Below are positions 8,431 through 17,908 of a stretch of 52,525 nucleotides of DNA, in pieces. Positions within the stretch are counted from its first letter, which is position 1, and each line of letters begins with the position of its first letter. Below the pieces are notes generated by a model. It saw nothing but the letters and a program-made list of their open reading frames with translations. It was not told where the DNA came from and did no database searches. The position numbers and the translations under genes are program-made. This DNA is from Bacteroidia bacterium (GTDB lineage: Bacteria; Bacteroidota; Bacteroidia; M30B66): assembly GCA_019695235.1 (NCBI GenBank), contig JAIBAI010000016.1, positions 1 to 52,525 of the forward strand. The letters run 5' to 3'.

Positions 8431-8487
8431 AAATATCACTTGCTGTGTTGAACGTGCTTTTTCGCTTTCAGGTTCATTTGTTTATCT

Positions 8488-8495
8488 TATTTTTG
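8488..8495 (+). promoter_or_regulatory. -7 promoter element TATTTTTG for the TraB/GumN gene
   Basis: Exact TAnnTTTG match, 18 bases before the chosen ATG at 8514. It lies inside the longer open frame, which argues that the longer frame is not the real start. No good -33 TTTG is seen. Confidence 0.55.
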
Positions 8496-8513
8496 CAGAA
8501 AATATTTTTGTTG

Positions 8514-9416
8514 ATGAAGCAGTTATTTGCGCTGATATGTTCGGTTTTCTTTTTTAGTAACGGGGCTGTTGTAAAGGCTTCCGGAACAGACACATTGGCT
8601 CACGCTCTTTTGTGGAAGGTTACGGGGAAGAATCTTCAAAAACCAAGCTACTTGTTTGGTACTTACCATTTAATGACCAATGAGTTTTCAAAAACGGTTA
8701 AGGGTTTGAACAAGGCTTTTAAGAAGTCAAACATTGTGGTAGGTGAAATTGTGATGAACAGTGAACTTTCGTCACAACTTATGCCTTACATGGTGCTTAA
8801 AAACGGTACCCTTGACAGTTTGTTGGGCAAGGAGCGTTTTGATTCACTTGATAAGGCACTTAAGTCACGTGCAGGTTTATCGGCAATGATTCTGAATAAG
8901 CTGAAACCTACCGCTGTGTACACGATTTTTGTAACTACAGAGTTGAAAAAGAGTGGTTTGTTAGAAAGTGGCAATGGCTCACCTATGGATGTTTATTTCC
9001 AAGACCACGCGAGGGAGAAGAAAAAAGAAGTGAAAGGTCTTGAAACCGTTGAAGAACAAGCCGCCATTTTGTTTGGCACTACCAGTCTTGAGCGCCAATG
9101 TGATTTGTTGATGGACTATGTTAGAAAAGGTGGAGCGGAATCACACGAGCAGAATAAAAAGATGAAGGAGTGTTATACTGCACAAAACCTTAACTGCCTG
9201 TCAGGTATGATGAGTTCATCAGAGTTCTCAGATGCAGAAACTACTGACTTGCTTGATAAAAGAAACAATGCCTGGGTACCGCAACTTGAAAAGTGGATGC
9301 CTGATAACAGTCTATTTGTTGCAGTAGGTGCCTTGCACCTTACCGGAGAAACAGGTTTGATTACCCAACTGCGTAAGCGTGGATACACAGTTGAGCCAGT
9401 AAGTACTACGCGTTAA
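8514..9416 (+). CDS. TraB/GumN family protein, exported
   Basis: The ATG at 8514 starts a Sec signal peptide (MKQLFALICSVFFFSNGAVV) and is preferred over an upstream in-frame codon that overlaps the promoter. The 300-residue protein has the TraB/GumN signatures in order: LFGTYHLM near the N-terminus, a GSPMDVYF segment, ETVEEQ in the middle, RNNAWVPQL, and VGALHLTGETGL near the C-terminus. The conserved GTYH, EE and GALH residues suggest a metal-dependent (Tiki-like) peptidase fold in the periplasm; the substrate is unknown. It stands at the head of a rightward group with DUF6580 and a GT2 gene, with 22 bases to the next gene. Confidence 0.9.
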   Translation: MKQLFALICSVFFFSNGAVVKASGTDTLAHALLWKVTGKNLQKPSYLFGTYHLMTNEFSKTVKGLNKAFKKSNIVVGEIVMNSELSSQLMPYMVLKNGTLDSLLGKERFDSLDKALKSRAGLSAMILNKLKPTAVYTIFVTTELKKSGLLESGNGSPMDVYFQDHAREKKKEVKGLETVEEQAAILFGTTSLERQCDLLMDYVRKGGAESHEQNKKMKECYTAQNLNCLSGMMSSSEFSDAETTDLLDKRNNAWVPQLEKWMPDNSLFVAVGALHLTGETGLITQLRKRGYTVEPVSTTR

Positions 9417-9438
9417 TTTTTTAAGTATCGAAAGCGTT

Positions 9439-10023
9439 ATGAAAACAAGCACCCCAAAACTATTTATTGTTCTTGCCATTGTAATCACAGCAACGGTATT
9501 CAGGTTGTTGCCACACTGGCCTAATTTCACCCCTTTGGCTGCCATTGCATTGTTGAGCGGGGCATATATACGTGATAAAAAACTCGCATTACTTGTTCCC
9601 ATGCTGGCATTATTTGTGTCGGATTTGGTGACTATTCAATGGCTGAATCCTGAATGGTTGTCGGTGTCAGAATTTTTCACCAGTCCGGGTACTATTTTCA
9701 TTTATGCCGGATTTTTTCTGATGACATTTATCGGTTTTGGGCTTCGTAAATCAGTCAAAGCAAAAAATATCGCGGGTTCTGCTTTGGCCTGTGCCCTGAT
9801 TTTTTTCCTGCTGAGCAATTTTGGCGTATGGCTTATCAATGACCTTCCAAAAGACATGGCAGGGCTTTTAGCTACTTACGCACGAGGTATCCCATTCTTT
9901 GGGTATGACTTGGCAGGCAACCTTTTCTATTCGTTTGTTTCATTCGCACTTGTAAGTTACCTTGTAAAAACATGGCCGCAACTTGCAGTTCAACCGCTTG
10001 GAAGAACATCAGGCAGAGGATAA
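9439..10023 (+). CDS. DUF6580 family integral membrane protein
   Basis: The 194-residue protein has about five hydrophobic segments. Its N-terminal signature FRLLPHWPNFTPLAAIALLS followed by GAYI is the mark of DUF6580-type membrane proteins; this arrangement resembles substrate-binding S components of ECF-type vitamin transporters, but no ECF ATPase or T subunit is nearby and no substrate can be assigned. The C-terminal segment ARGIPFFGYDLAGNLFYSFV also fits. It is 22 bases after the TraB/GumN gene and 21 bases before a glycosyltransferase, all rightward, so a shared transcript is likely. Start ATG at 9439. Confidence 0.75.
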   Translation: MKTSTPKLFIVLAIVITATVFRLLPHWPNFTPLAAIALLSGAYIRDKKLALLVPMLALFVSDLVTIQWLNPEWLSVSEFFTSPGTIFIYAGFFLMTFIGFGLRKSVKAKNIAGSALACALIFFLLSNFGVWLINDLPKDMAGLLATYARGIPFFGYDLAGNLFYSFVSFALVSYLVKTWPQLAVQPLGRTSGRG

Positions 10024-10044
10024 TACCCCAGGTACAGGTAATAC

Positions 10045-10791
10045 ATGTTTAACAACCGCAAAGTGGTGGTGGTACTTCCAGCATATAATGCTGAGAAGAC
10101 CCTGGAGAAGACGTATCGGGAAATTCCGTTCGATATTGTTGATGATGTGGTGTTGGTAGATGACCACAGCAAAGATCAGACCTCTGACCTTGCACGGCGC
10201 TTGGGTATCAGGCATGTAATTCGTCATGAGTCGAACAAAGGTTATGGCGGCAATCAGAAAACCTGTTACCGTAAAGCCCTTGAGTTAGAGGCGGATATCG
10301 TGGTGATGTTGCATCCTGATTACCAATATACGCCAATGTTAATTCATGCGATGGTATCAATCATTGGCAACGATTTGTATCCGGTAGTATTTGGTTCGCG
10401 AATTTTGGGCAAAGGAGCATTGAAAGGGGGGATGCCCATGTATAAATATGTTGCAAACCGTTTTCTGACATTTAGCCAGAACCTGTTGATGAACCAGAAA
10501 TTGTCAGAGTATCATACCGGATACAGGGCATTTTCAGGGAAGGTACTTCGGGCAATAGCGCTTGAGGCCAATTCGGATGATTTCATTTTCGACAATCAGA
10601 TGATTGCCCAGATTTTTAGCCATGATTTTGAGATTGCTGAAATTACTTGTCCGACAAAGTATTTCGATGAGGCATCATCTATTAATTTCAGTCGGAGTGT
10701 TAAGTACGGCATGGGAGTTTTAGGGGTATCATTCAGGTATATGATGCACAGAGCAGGATTACTGCGCTGGCATTTGTTGAAAAGGGCCTGA
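10045..10791 (+). CDS. Family 2 glycosyltransferase (DPM/dolichol-phosphate mannosyltransferase-like)
   Basis: The 248-residue protein has the GT-A fold N-terminus VVVVLPAYNAEKTLEKTYRE, the nucleotide-binding DDVVLVDDHSKDQTSDLARR, then NKGYGGNQKTCYRKALE and the metal-site region VMLHPDYQYTP, in which the usual DxD is replaced by HPD. The TGYRAFSGKVL segment is typical of DPM-like enzymes. It has no C-terminal membrane anchor, unlike the GT2 at 16227-17162. Such enzymes transfer sugar from a nucleotide or lipid donor to lipid carriers or cell-surface glycans; the acceptor is not predictable. It is last in the rightward TraB/GumN group. Start ATG at 10045. Confidence 0.88.
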   Translation: MFNNRKVVVVLPAYNAEKTLEKTYREIPFDIVDDVVLVDDHSKDQTSDLARRLGIRHVIRHESNKGYGGNQKTCYRKALELEADIVVMLHPDYQYTPMLIHAMVSIIGNDLYPVVFGSRILGKGALKGGMPMYKYVANRFLTFSQNLLMNQKLSEYHTGYRAFSGKVLRAIALEANSDDFIFDNQMIAQIFSHDFEIAEITCPTKYFDEASSINFSRSVKYGMGVLGVSFRYMMHRAGLLRWHLLKRA

Positions 10792-10864
10792 ACGCTGTTC
10801 GTAGCTTGTGAAAAAGTTCTCCACTCGGAGGGCATTCAGGCGTAATTCAGGCCTTAAATTTCAT

Positions 10865-10872
10865 TATATTTG
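10865..10872 (+). promoter_or_regulatory. -7 promoter element TATATTTG for gyrB
   Basis: Exact TAnnTTTG match. Predicted start near 10877, giving a 65-base leader before gyrB. No clear -33 TTTG is present. Confidence 0.6.
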
Positions 10873-10938
10873 CACGGCTTTCGTAGAAAAGCAATCAAGC
10901 TCCAAGCCCTAATGGCAAAAGAGTACCAATACAGTTAA

Positions 10939-12918
<1,980 letters not shown>

Positions 12919-12923
12919 AGACT

Positions 12924-13334
12924 ATGGAGTTGCAAAACCTTGAATTTACGCTATTTGTGCTTAAATTGGCGTTTGCAGCCTTTTTTGCAATATTGTTTCT
13001 TCAGTCGGGTTTTGACAAGCTTCTAAATTTCCGCGATAACTTAAGTTGGCTAAGTGGTCATTTTGCCCAATCGCCTTTGGCAGGTTTTGTACCCTTGTTG
13101 CTGATTTGCATAACATTAACAGAGCTTTGTGCCGGCTTGCTGTCGGCATGCGGTTTGGTGCAATTGCTCGTTTTTAGGCAGGCATCGCTTGCGGTTTGGG
13201 GAAATATTGGTGCTTTATTGGCATTGCTTTGCCTGTTTTTAGGTCAAAGAATAGCCAAAGATTATGCAGGAGCAGCCACTCTGGTAGGCTATTTTATAGC
13301 AGCTACCGCAGGTTTGCTTGTACTGAGCTTGTAA
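12924..13334 (+). CDS. DoxX-like small membrane protein
   Basis: The 136-residue protein has four hydrophobic segments covering most of its length: LKLAFAAFFAILFLQSGFDK, FVPLLLICITLTELCAGLLS, VWGNIGALLALLCLFLGQRI and LVGYFIAATAGLLVLSL. FLQSGFDKLLNF in the first and RIAKDYAGAATLVGYF in the last match the DoxX/SURF4-like superfamily pattern. Some members form complexes with thiol-oxidoreductases or act in redox stress; nothing here fixes a role. The ATG at 12924 is only 5 bases after the gyrB stop, so it is probably translated from the gyrB transcript. It ends 24 bases from the convergent PUR-family gene with no convincing terminator between. Confidence 0.7.
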   Translation: MELQNLEFTLFVLKLAFAAFFAILFLQSGFDKLLNFRDNLSWLSGHFAQSPLAGFVPLLLICITLTELCAGLLSACGLVQLLVFRQASLAVWGNIGALLALLCLFLGQRIAKDYAGAATLVGYFIAATAGLLVLSL

Positions 13335-13358
13335 TAAAAATGAAAAAGCCGGAAAGAA

Positions 13359-13745
13359 TTACGGTTTATCGTTACCTAAATCTTCAAAATTAATATCCGA
13401 CCAGGTATTATCGCCTTTTTGTTCATCAATGGCGGTAGAGGCGTCTGAAACAGTAGAAGGGGCAACATTGGTGTTGTTTGATTGGCTGGTATTATTGTTG
13501 AGAATAAATCGTACAGCCTCATTTAAACCTTCTGAAAACTTATCAAAATCTTCTTTATAAAGGAAAATCTTATGTTTTTCGTAGAAAAAGGTGCCATCAT
13601 CGCGGAAACGCTTTTTACTTTCAGTGATGGTGAGGTATAAGTCTTCACCTTTGGTACTTTTTACATCAAAGAAATAAGTTCTTTTGCCTGCTCTTACTGG
13701 TTTTGAGTAAATCTCTTCCCTGTCAGCTTGATCGTTAAATTCCAT
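13359..13745 (-). CDS. PUR-family DNA/RNA-binding protein (DUF3276)
   Basis: The 128-residue protein carries a single PUR domain: EEIYSKPVRAGKRTYFFDVK, STKGEDLYLTITESKKRF and FFYEKHKIFLYKEDFDKFSE, followed by a low-complexity tail rich in Asn, Ser, Thr and Asp. Family knowledge: bacterial PUR-alpha proteins such as Borrelia BpuR bind single-stranded nucleic acids as dimers, and Bacteroidota carry one or two copies of this DUF3276 form. It probably acts in the cytoplasm as a nucleic-acid chaperone or post-transcriptional regulator. It is monocistronic, divergent from ppiD across about 250 bases. Start ATG at 13743-13745. Confidence 0.9.
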   Translation of the reverse strand: MEFNDQADREEIYSKPVRAGKRTYFFDVKSTKGEDLYLTITESKKRFRDDGTFFYEKHKIFLYKEDFDKFSEGLNEAVRFILNNNTSQSNNTNVAPSTVSDASTAIDEQKGDNTWSDINFEDLGNDKP

Positions 13746-13932
13746 TACCTTTTAATAATCTTGTTTCCGGCCAAAATTAAGCAAATTTTAACTTGAACCA
13801 ATTTTAATTACAAACAGCCAATGATTATTTCTTCTTCTGATATAATACCAGCTCTTTTTGTTGAAATTCGACCTTTTACTCGCCTTTTAAGCATTATGAA
13901 TCCGGGCGTAAGTTATCAATTTGTTTAGGCTA

Positions 13933-13962
13933 TTGTCTGACCGGCGGGATATCGTATATTCG
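13933..13962 (+). promoter_or_regulatory. Promoter of ppiD (TTG-N19-TATATTCG)
   Basis: TTG at 13933-13935 and TATATTCG at 13955-13962 (one mismatch to TAnnTTTG) are separated by 19 bases, the usual Bacteroidota -33/-7 spacing. Predicted start near 13967, 28 bases before the ATG. The rest of the 249-base gap 13746-13994 shows nothing else I can name. Confidence 0.6.
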
Positions 13963-13994
13963 CACCCCAAATTGAAATTAGTACAAACCATTCT

Positions 13995-16124
13995 ATGGCA
14001 GTTTTAGAAAAAATCAGATCACGGGCAGGCCTACTGGTTGGCCTTATTGCACTTGCCCTTTTATCATTTATTATTCAAGGCTTGTTTAGTCCGGGAAGTT
14101 CAATCTTTGGCGGAAGAGGAAACAATGTTGGTGAAATCAACGGCCATGAAATATCCGGAGAGGATTTCCAGAAGACTTTGACGGATATGGAAGCCCGGGT
14201 AGCAGAAAATCAAAATGCACCTGTGGATGAAAGTACCCGCGAACAATTGGTAAATCAGGTGTGGAGTGATTTTTTGGATAAATTTTTATTTGATGAGCAG
14301 ATTGAATCAGCTGGTATTGCCGTATCAGATGCTGAGATGCACGATATGGTTCAGGGTGAGAACATTGACCCTCAGGTTAAAAGCATTCCTATTTTTCAAG
14401 ACAGCCTTACCAAGCAGTTCGATGTGAAGCTTGTGCAAAAATTCCTTGAAGTTCAGTTGGCCGAGGAGAACGACCCTGACGGGAAATTTCGTCGTTCATG
14501 GGATGAGTTTCAGGGAAGTTTGAAGAAGCAAAAGTTGAAAACCAAGTACAACAACTTGATTCGTAAAGCAATTTACACAACTACCTCACAGGCGAAACAA
14601 GATTTTCAGGATAAGAATGCTACTGCATACTACCGTGTTGCTGTGAAACCTTATGAGAGTATTGTTGACTCGCTGGTAAAGCTTAACGATGAAGATTACA
14701 AGAAGTACTACGATGCGCATAAGCAAGAATTTGAGCAAAATGAAGAAACCAGAGGACTTGAGTATGTTGTTTTCCAGGTAACTCCAACTGCACAAGACCG
14801 GGAAGAAATTATGAAGTCAATGGAGAAATTGAAGACAGAATTTCAAACTACTACTGATGATACAGGTTTTGTGAATGTTAATTCAATCGAGCCATTTGAT
14901 GCAAAACCAACCAGAAAAGGACAGCTAAGTCCGCAAATTGATTCAGCAGTTTTTGCTGGCACCGCAGGAAACGTGTATGGTCCGTTTATTGAAGGTGAGC
15001 AAGTGAAAATTGTAAAACTACTTGGTTTCAAGCTTTCCTCAGATTCTGTGAAAGCGCGCCACATCCTTATTTCTACCACTAAGCCGGGCATGAATGTTGC
15101 AAAAGCAACAGCAATTGCCGACAGTCTGAAAAATCTGATCAAAACGGGTTCAGATTTTGCAGGGTTAGCCATGCAATTTTCTGAAGATCAGGGCTCAAAA
15201 ATTAAAGGGGGTGATCTTGGGTTCTTTACCGAAGGCATGATGGTAAAACCATTTAATGATGCTTGTTTCAACGGAAAGCCTGGCGATTTAGTAGTAGTTG
15301 AATCACAATTTGGTATACACCTGATTAATATTCAGGAAAAAACCAAGCCCTACAACAAGGCATTGTTAGCTTATGTAAGCCGTGAAATTGAACCAAGCAC
15401 TAATACAGTTGACAAGGTTTATTCACAAGCAAATGACTTTGCTGTTATGGCACAGAATTATGAAAGCTTTAAAAAAGAAGCCGAAGCGAAGCAATATGTT
15501 ATTGGTGAGTATGACAACCTAAAAGCCAATGAGCGTAATATCAATGATTTGGCAAATTGTCGTGAGATTGTTCAGTGGTCATTCAACCCAGAACGAGAGT
15601 TGAATGAAGTATCGAAAGTGTTTACCCTTGACGCTAAATATGTTGTTGCAGCAATAACAGGTAAAAGAGACAAAGGAATTCCTACACTTGAACAGGTACG
15701 TGAGTTGATGGAACCAATGGTTCGCAAAGAAAAGAAAGCAGAAAAATTAGCAGCAGAAATGAAAGCTGCAATGAATGGCGCAAAAACAATTGAAGAGGTT
15801 GCTGCAAAACTCAACATCAAAGCCGACTCAACTTTTGGCGTGCACTTCTCAACCTATACACTTGATCATCATGGGTTTGAACCAAAGGTAATTGGGGCAA
15901 TCTGTGGTGGTAAAGCAGGAGCATTTGTTGAACCGATTCAGGGCAACAAAGGCGTTTTCCTAGTTTTTGTTGAAAAGCATGAAAATACAGTAACACCTCC
16001 GACTGACTGGAACGAATCAAAACGACAAATTTCTTCAGCTTTAAGAGGGCGTGCTGACAGCAATATTTACAATTCGATTCTTAAAAACGGAAACGTAGAA
16101 GATAAGCGCTCGCTGTATTTCTAA
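13995..16124 (+). CDS. ppiD: PpiD-like peptidylprolyl isomerase/periplasmic folding chaperone
   Basis: The 709-residue protein begins with a cytoplasmic tip and one N-terminal membrane anchor (LLVGLIALALLSFIIQGLF) and then a SurA_N-like chaperone region with VGEINGHEISGEDFQ. A parvulin rotamase domain follows at about 355-450, marked by KARHILIST, DFAGLAMQFSEDQGS, KGGDLGFFTEGMM and ESQFGIHLINI. The C-terminal region contains a second, degenerate parvulin-like segment. PpiD proteins sit in the inner membrane beside the Sec translocon and help fold secreted proteins; the length and order fit. The gene is monocistronic with its own promoter and a strong terminator 20 bases after its stop. Start ATG at 13995. 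Confidence 0.93.
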   Translation: MAVLEKIRSRAGLLVGLIALALLSFIIQGLFSPGSSIFGGRGNNVGEINGHEISGEDFQKTLTDMEARVAENQNAPVDESTREQLVNQVWSDFLDKFLFDEQIESAGIAVSDAEMHDMVQGENIDPQVKSIPIFQDSLTKQFDVKLVQKFLEVQLAEENDPDGKFRRSWDEFQGSLKKQKLKTKYNNLIRKAIYTTTSQAKQDFQDKNATAYYRVAVKPYESIVDSLVKLNDEDYKKYYDAHKQEFEQNEETRGLEYVVFQVTPTAQDREEIMKSMEKLKTEFQTTTDDTGFVNVNSIEPFDAKPTRKGQLSPQIDSAVFAGTAGNVYGPFIEGEQVKIVKLLGFKLSSDSVKARHILISTTKPGMNVAKATAIADSLKNLIKTGSDFAGLAMQFSEDQGSKIKGGDLGFFTEGMMVKPFNDACFNGKPGDLVVVESQFGIHLINIQEKTKPYNKALLAYVSREIEPSTNTVDKVYSQANDFAVMAQNYESFKKEAEAKQYVIGEYDNLKANERNINDLANCREIVQWSFNPERELNEVSKVFTLDAKYVVAAITGKRDKGIPTLEQVRELMEPMVRKEKKAEKLAAEMKAAMNGAKTIEEVAAKLNIKADSTFGVHFSTYTLDHHGFEPKVIGAICGGKAGAFVEPIQGNKGVFLVFVEKHENTVTPPTDWNESKRQISSALRGRADSNIYNSILKNGNVEDKRSLYF

Positions 16125-16144
16125 GCAGGGCTTTACAAATTATC

Positions 16145-16193
16145 AACTCCGGCAACGCGCAATATGTTCATTTTGCGTTGCCGGAGTTTTTTT
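16145..16193 (+). terminator. Intrinsic terminator after ppiD
   Basis: AACTCCGGCAACGC (16145-16158) pairs perfectly with GCGTTGCCGGAGTT (16175-16188), a 14-bp GC-rich stem, followed by a run of T to 16193. On the other strand there is no T tract, so it mainly stops rightward transcription from ppiD. Confidence 0.95.
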
Positions 16194-16226
16194 ATGCGTT
16201 TTCTGGTGAGCTGCTGAGTACCCTCT

Positions 16227-17162
16227 CTAAAATTGTTCGCGGATATTATAACGATTGCGGTCAGCCCCATTTCGTGAAACCAACTCGCCTAAAAATCCGG
16301 CTAAGAATAATTGACTGCCAATAACCATAAACAACAACCCGAAATAAAAGATAGGTCGGTCGGTCATTCGGTAAACCTGGTTGACAAATTTCTCATAGGT
16401 GAGATAAACTGCAATCAGGAAGCCAAAAAAGAAACAAAGCGTGCCTAAGAGGCCAAATAGGTGCATCGGACGCCTTCCGAAACGGGAAACAAATGTGATA
16501 CTAAGTAAATCAAGGAATCCATTTACAAAGCGGTTCCAGCCAAACTTTGTAGTGCCATATTTTCTTGACTGGTGCTGGACGGCCTTTTCGCCAATTTTTT
16601 TATATCCGGCCCATTTTGCCAACACGGGGATATAGCGGTGCATTTCACCGTAAACCTCTACGGCTTTTACCGTTTCTAATTTATAGGCTTTTAAGCCGCA
16701 GTTGAAATCATGAAGGTAAATCCCGCTCATCTTGCGGGTAGCCCAGTTAAATAATTTTGTCGGAATGGTTTTTGTCAACGGGTCGTACCGTTTTTGCTTC
16801 CAACCGCTTACCAGGTCGTAGCCTTCAGCTACAATCATTTTATAGAGCTGCGGAATTTCATCAGGACTGTCTTGCAAATCTGCATCCATTGTAATGACAA
16901 CCTTGCCGGTACAGGCTTGAAAGGCCTCATTGAGGGCAGCAGATTTTCCATAGTTTCGCTGGAAACGAATACCGCGCACCTGGGGATCCTTCTTTTTTAG
17001 CATTAAAATGACATCCCAGGATTTATCATGACTACCGTCGTCTACAAAAATAATTTCATAGCTAAAGTCATGAGCAATCATGACTTTTTGAATCCAGGTG
17101 TGTAATTCGCCCAGAGATTCTTCTTCGTTGAGCAGTGGTATAACCACTGAAATATCAGGCAT
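16227..17162 (-). CDS. Family 2 glycosyltransferase with two C-terminal membrane segments (GtrB/DPM1-like)
   Basis: The 311-residue protein has the GT-A start ISVVIPLLNEEESLGELHTW, then IIFVDDGSHDKSWDVI, the FQRNYGKSAALNEAF block and the metal-binding MDADLQDSPDEIP. DFNCGLKAYK and KYGTTKFGWNRF are typical of polyprenyl-phosphate glycosyltransferases. Two membrane helices follow: LFGLLGTLCFFFGFLIAVYL and IFYFGLLFMVIGSQLFLAGF. Family members load a sugar onto undecaprenyl phosphate at the cytoplasmic face for later transfer to glycans. It is translationally coupled to the DUF4199 gene: the upstream TGA shares one base with this ATG. The GT39 gene at 17909 could use such a lipid-linked sugar, but it is on the other strand. 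Confidence 0.93.
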   Translation of the reverse strand: MPDISVVIPLLNEEESLGELHTWIQKVMIAHDFSYEIIFVDDGSHDKSWDVILMLKKKDPQVRGIRFQRNYGKSAALNEAFQACTGKVVITMDADLQDSPDEIPQLYKMIVAEGYDLVSGWKQKRYDPLTKTIPTKLFNWATRKMSGIYLHDFNCGLKAYKLETVKAVEVYGEMHRYIPVLAKWAGYKKIGEKAVQHQSRKYGTTKFGWNRFVNGFLDLLSITFVSRFGRRPMHLFGLLGTLCFFFGFLIAVYLTYEKFVNQVYRMTDRPIFYFGLLFMVIGSQLFLAGFLGELVSRNGADRNRYNIREQF

Positions 17163-17704
17163 CAGAGCGTGTCTTTATCAAATGCGTTGTAAGGAGCTTC
17201 TCTTTTTAAGAAGATACTTAATATTAAGCTGATAATCAGGCCTAATATTAAATTGTTTAATACTGTTCCAATGGCTATCAACCCTGGTGAGATAAGCATT
17301 TTGTTCATTTCAATGGCTTTCTCTGCCTGTGCTTCATCCTTGATAGTTTCAAGGATATAATCTTCTGATTCAAGAAGCATCCGGTCAATCATATTTGGGT
17401 CAATGTATTTAAATAATACATAAACAAAAGCGGCAGAAAGAATACCTGAAAATACTGATAGCAGAACACCATAGCCCAGAGAGCGCCCATAAGAAATATA
17501 ACCATCGTTAACATGGTCGCGGAATTGAAGGGTGAAAAAGTATATGCCTCCTGCAAGAATTACTAACGATAAATAACGAAGGTTTGATTGATTGCCGATA
17601 TCAGCCAGATACATAACCGCCTGAAAAACAATGAGTGCCAGGCCTAGGTAGAAGCCATTTTTAGAAGCTGAAGGCATCATAGGGCTTTGTGAATTTTCCT
17701 GCAT
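17162..17704 (-). CDS. DUF4199 domain-containing membrane protein
   Basis: I choose the ATG at 17702-17704 (180 residues), since upstream in-frame codons run towards the SRP RNA gene. The protein has four hydrophobic segments: GFYLGLALIVFQAVMYLAD, LRYLSLVILAGGIYFFTLQF, GVLLSVFSGILSAAFVYVLF and AIGTVLNNLILGLIISLILS, with a charged loop EDYILETIKDEAQAEKA between the last two. This is the DUF4199 pattern, a family found almost only in Bacteroidota, often next to a GT2 gene as here. Its function is unknown; the arrangement and one-base coupling suggest a partner or regulator of the adjacent polyprenyl-phosphate glycosyltransferase. Confidence 0.85.
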   Translation of the reverse strand: MQENSQSPMMPSASKNGFYLGLALIVFQAVMYLADIGNQSNLRYLSLVILAGGIYFFTLQFRDHVNDGYISYGRSLGYGVLLSVFSGILSAAFVYVLFKYIDPNMIDRMLLESEDYILETIKDEAQAEKAIEMNKMLISPGLIAIGTVLNNLILGLIISLILSIFLKREAPYNAFDKDTL

Positions 17705-17780
17705 GTGCGATTTATTGGGCTCAAATATACAATGATTGCCGGGATGGCTGAAACTATAGCGGAAATTCAAAATCATTTGT

Positions 17781-17788
17781 TATTTTTG
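17781..17788 (+). promoter_or_regulatory. -7 promoter element TATTTTTG for the SRP RNA
   Basis: Exact TAnnTTTG match ending 5 bases before the first paired base of the SRP RNA at 17793. Because the RNA 5' end is fixed by structure, this gives an internal estimate of the distance from the -7 element to the transcription start: +1 is about 5 bases after the final G. Confidence 0.75.
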
Positions 17789-17792
17789 CAGC

Positions 17793-17888
17793 GGGTAAGT
17801 CTTATACGACCAGCTCCTGCTGAAACCCCCCAGGTCCGGAAGGAAGCAAGGGTAAGCGGTTGAGCGGTGCGATGTAAGTAACTTACCC
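17793..17888 (+). ncRNA. ffs: Signal recognition particle RNA, small bacterial type (4.5S)
   Basis: The ends GGGTAAGT (17793-17800) and ACTTACCC (17881-17888) pair to close the RNA. Inside are the conserved parts of the SRP RNA: AGCTCCTGCTGAAACCCCCC, then the apical AGGTCCGGAAGGAAGCAAGG with the GGAA tetraloop and the two internal loops that bind Ffh, and the return strand GGTAAGCGGTTGAG. It is the small form of about 96 bases without an Alu domain. With Ffh it targets nascent membrane proteins to the translocon. A run of eight T (17890-17897) right after the closing stem makes the end of the RNA its own terminator. The -7 element is at 17781. Confidence 0.95.
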
Positions 17889-17908
17889 ATTTTTTTTGCC
17901 CTATTAAC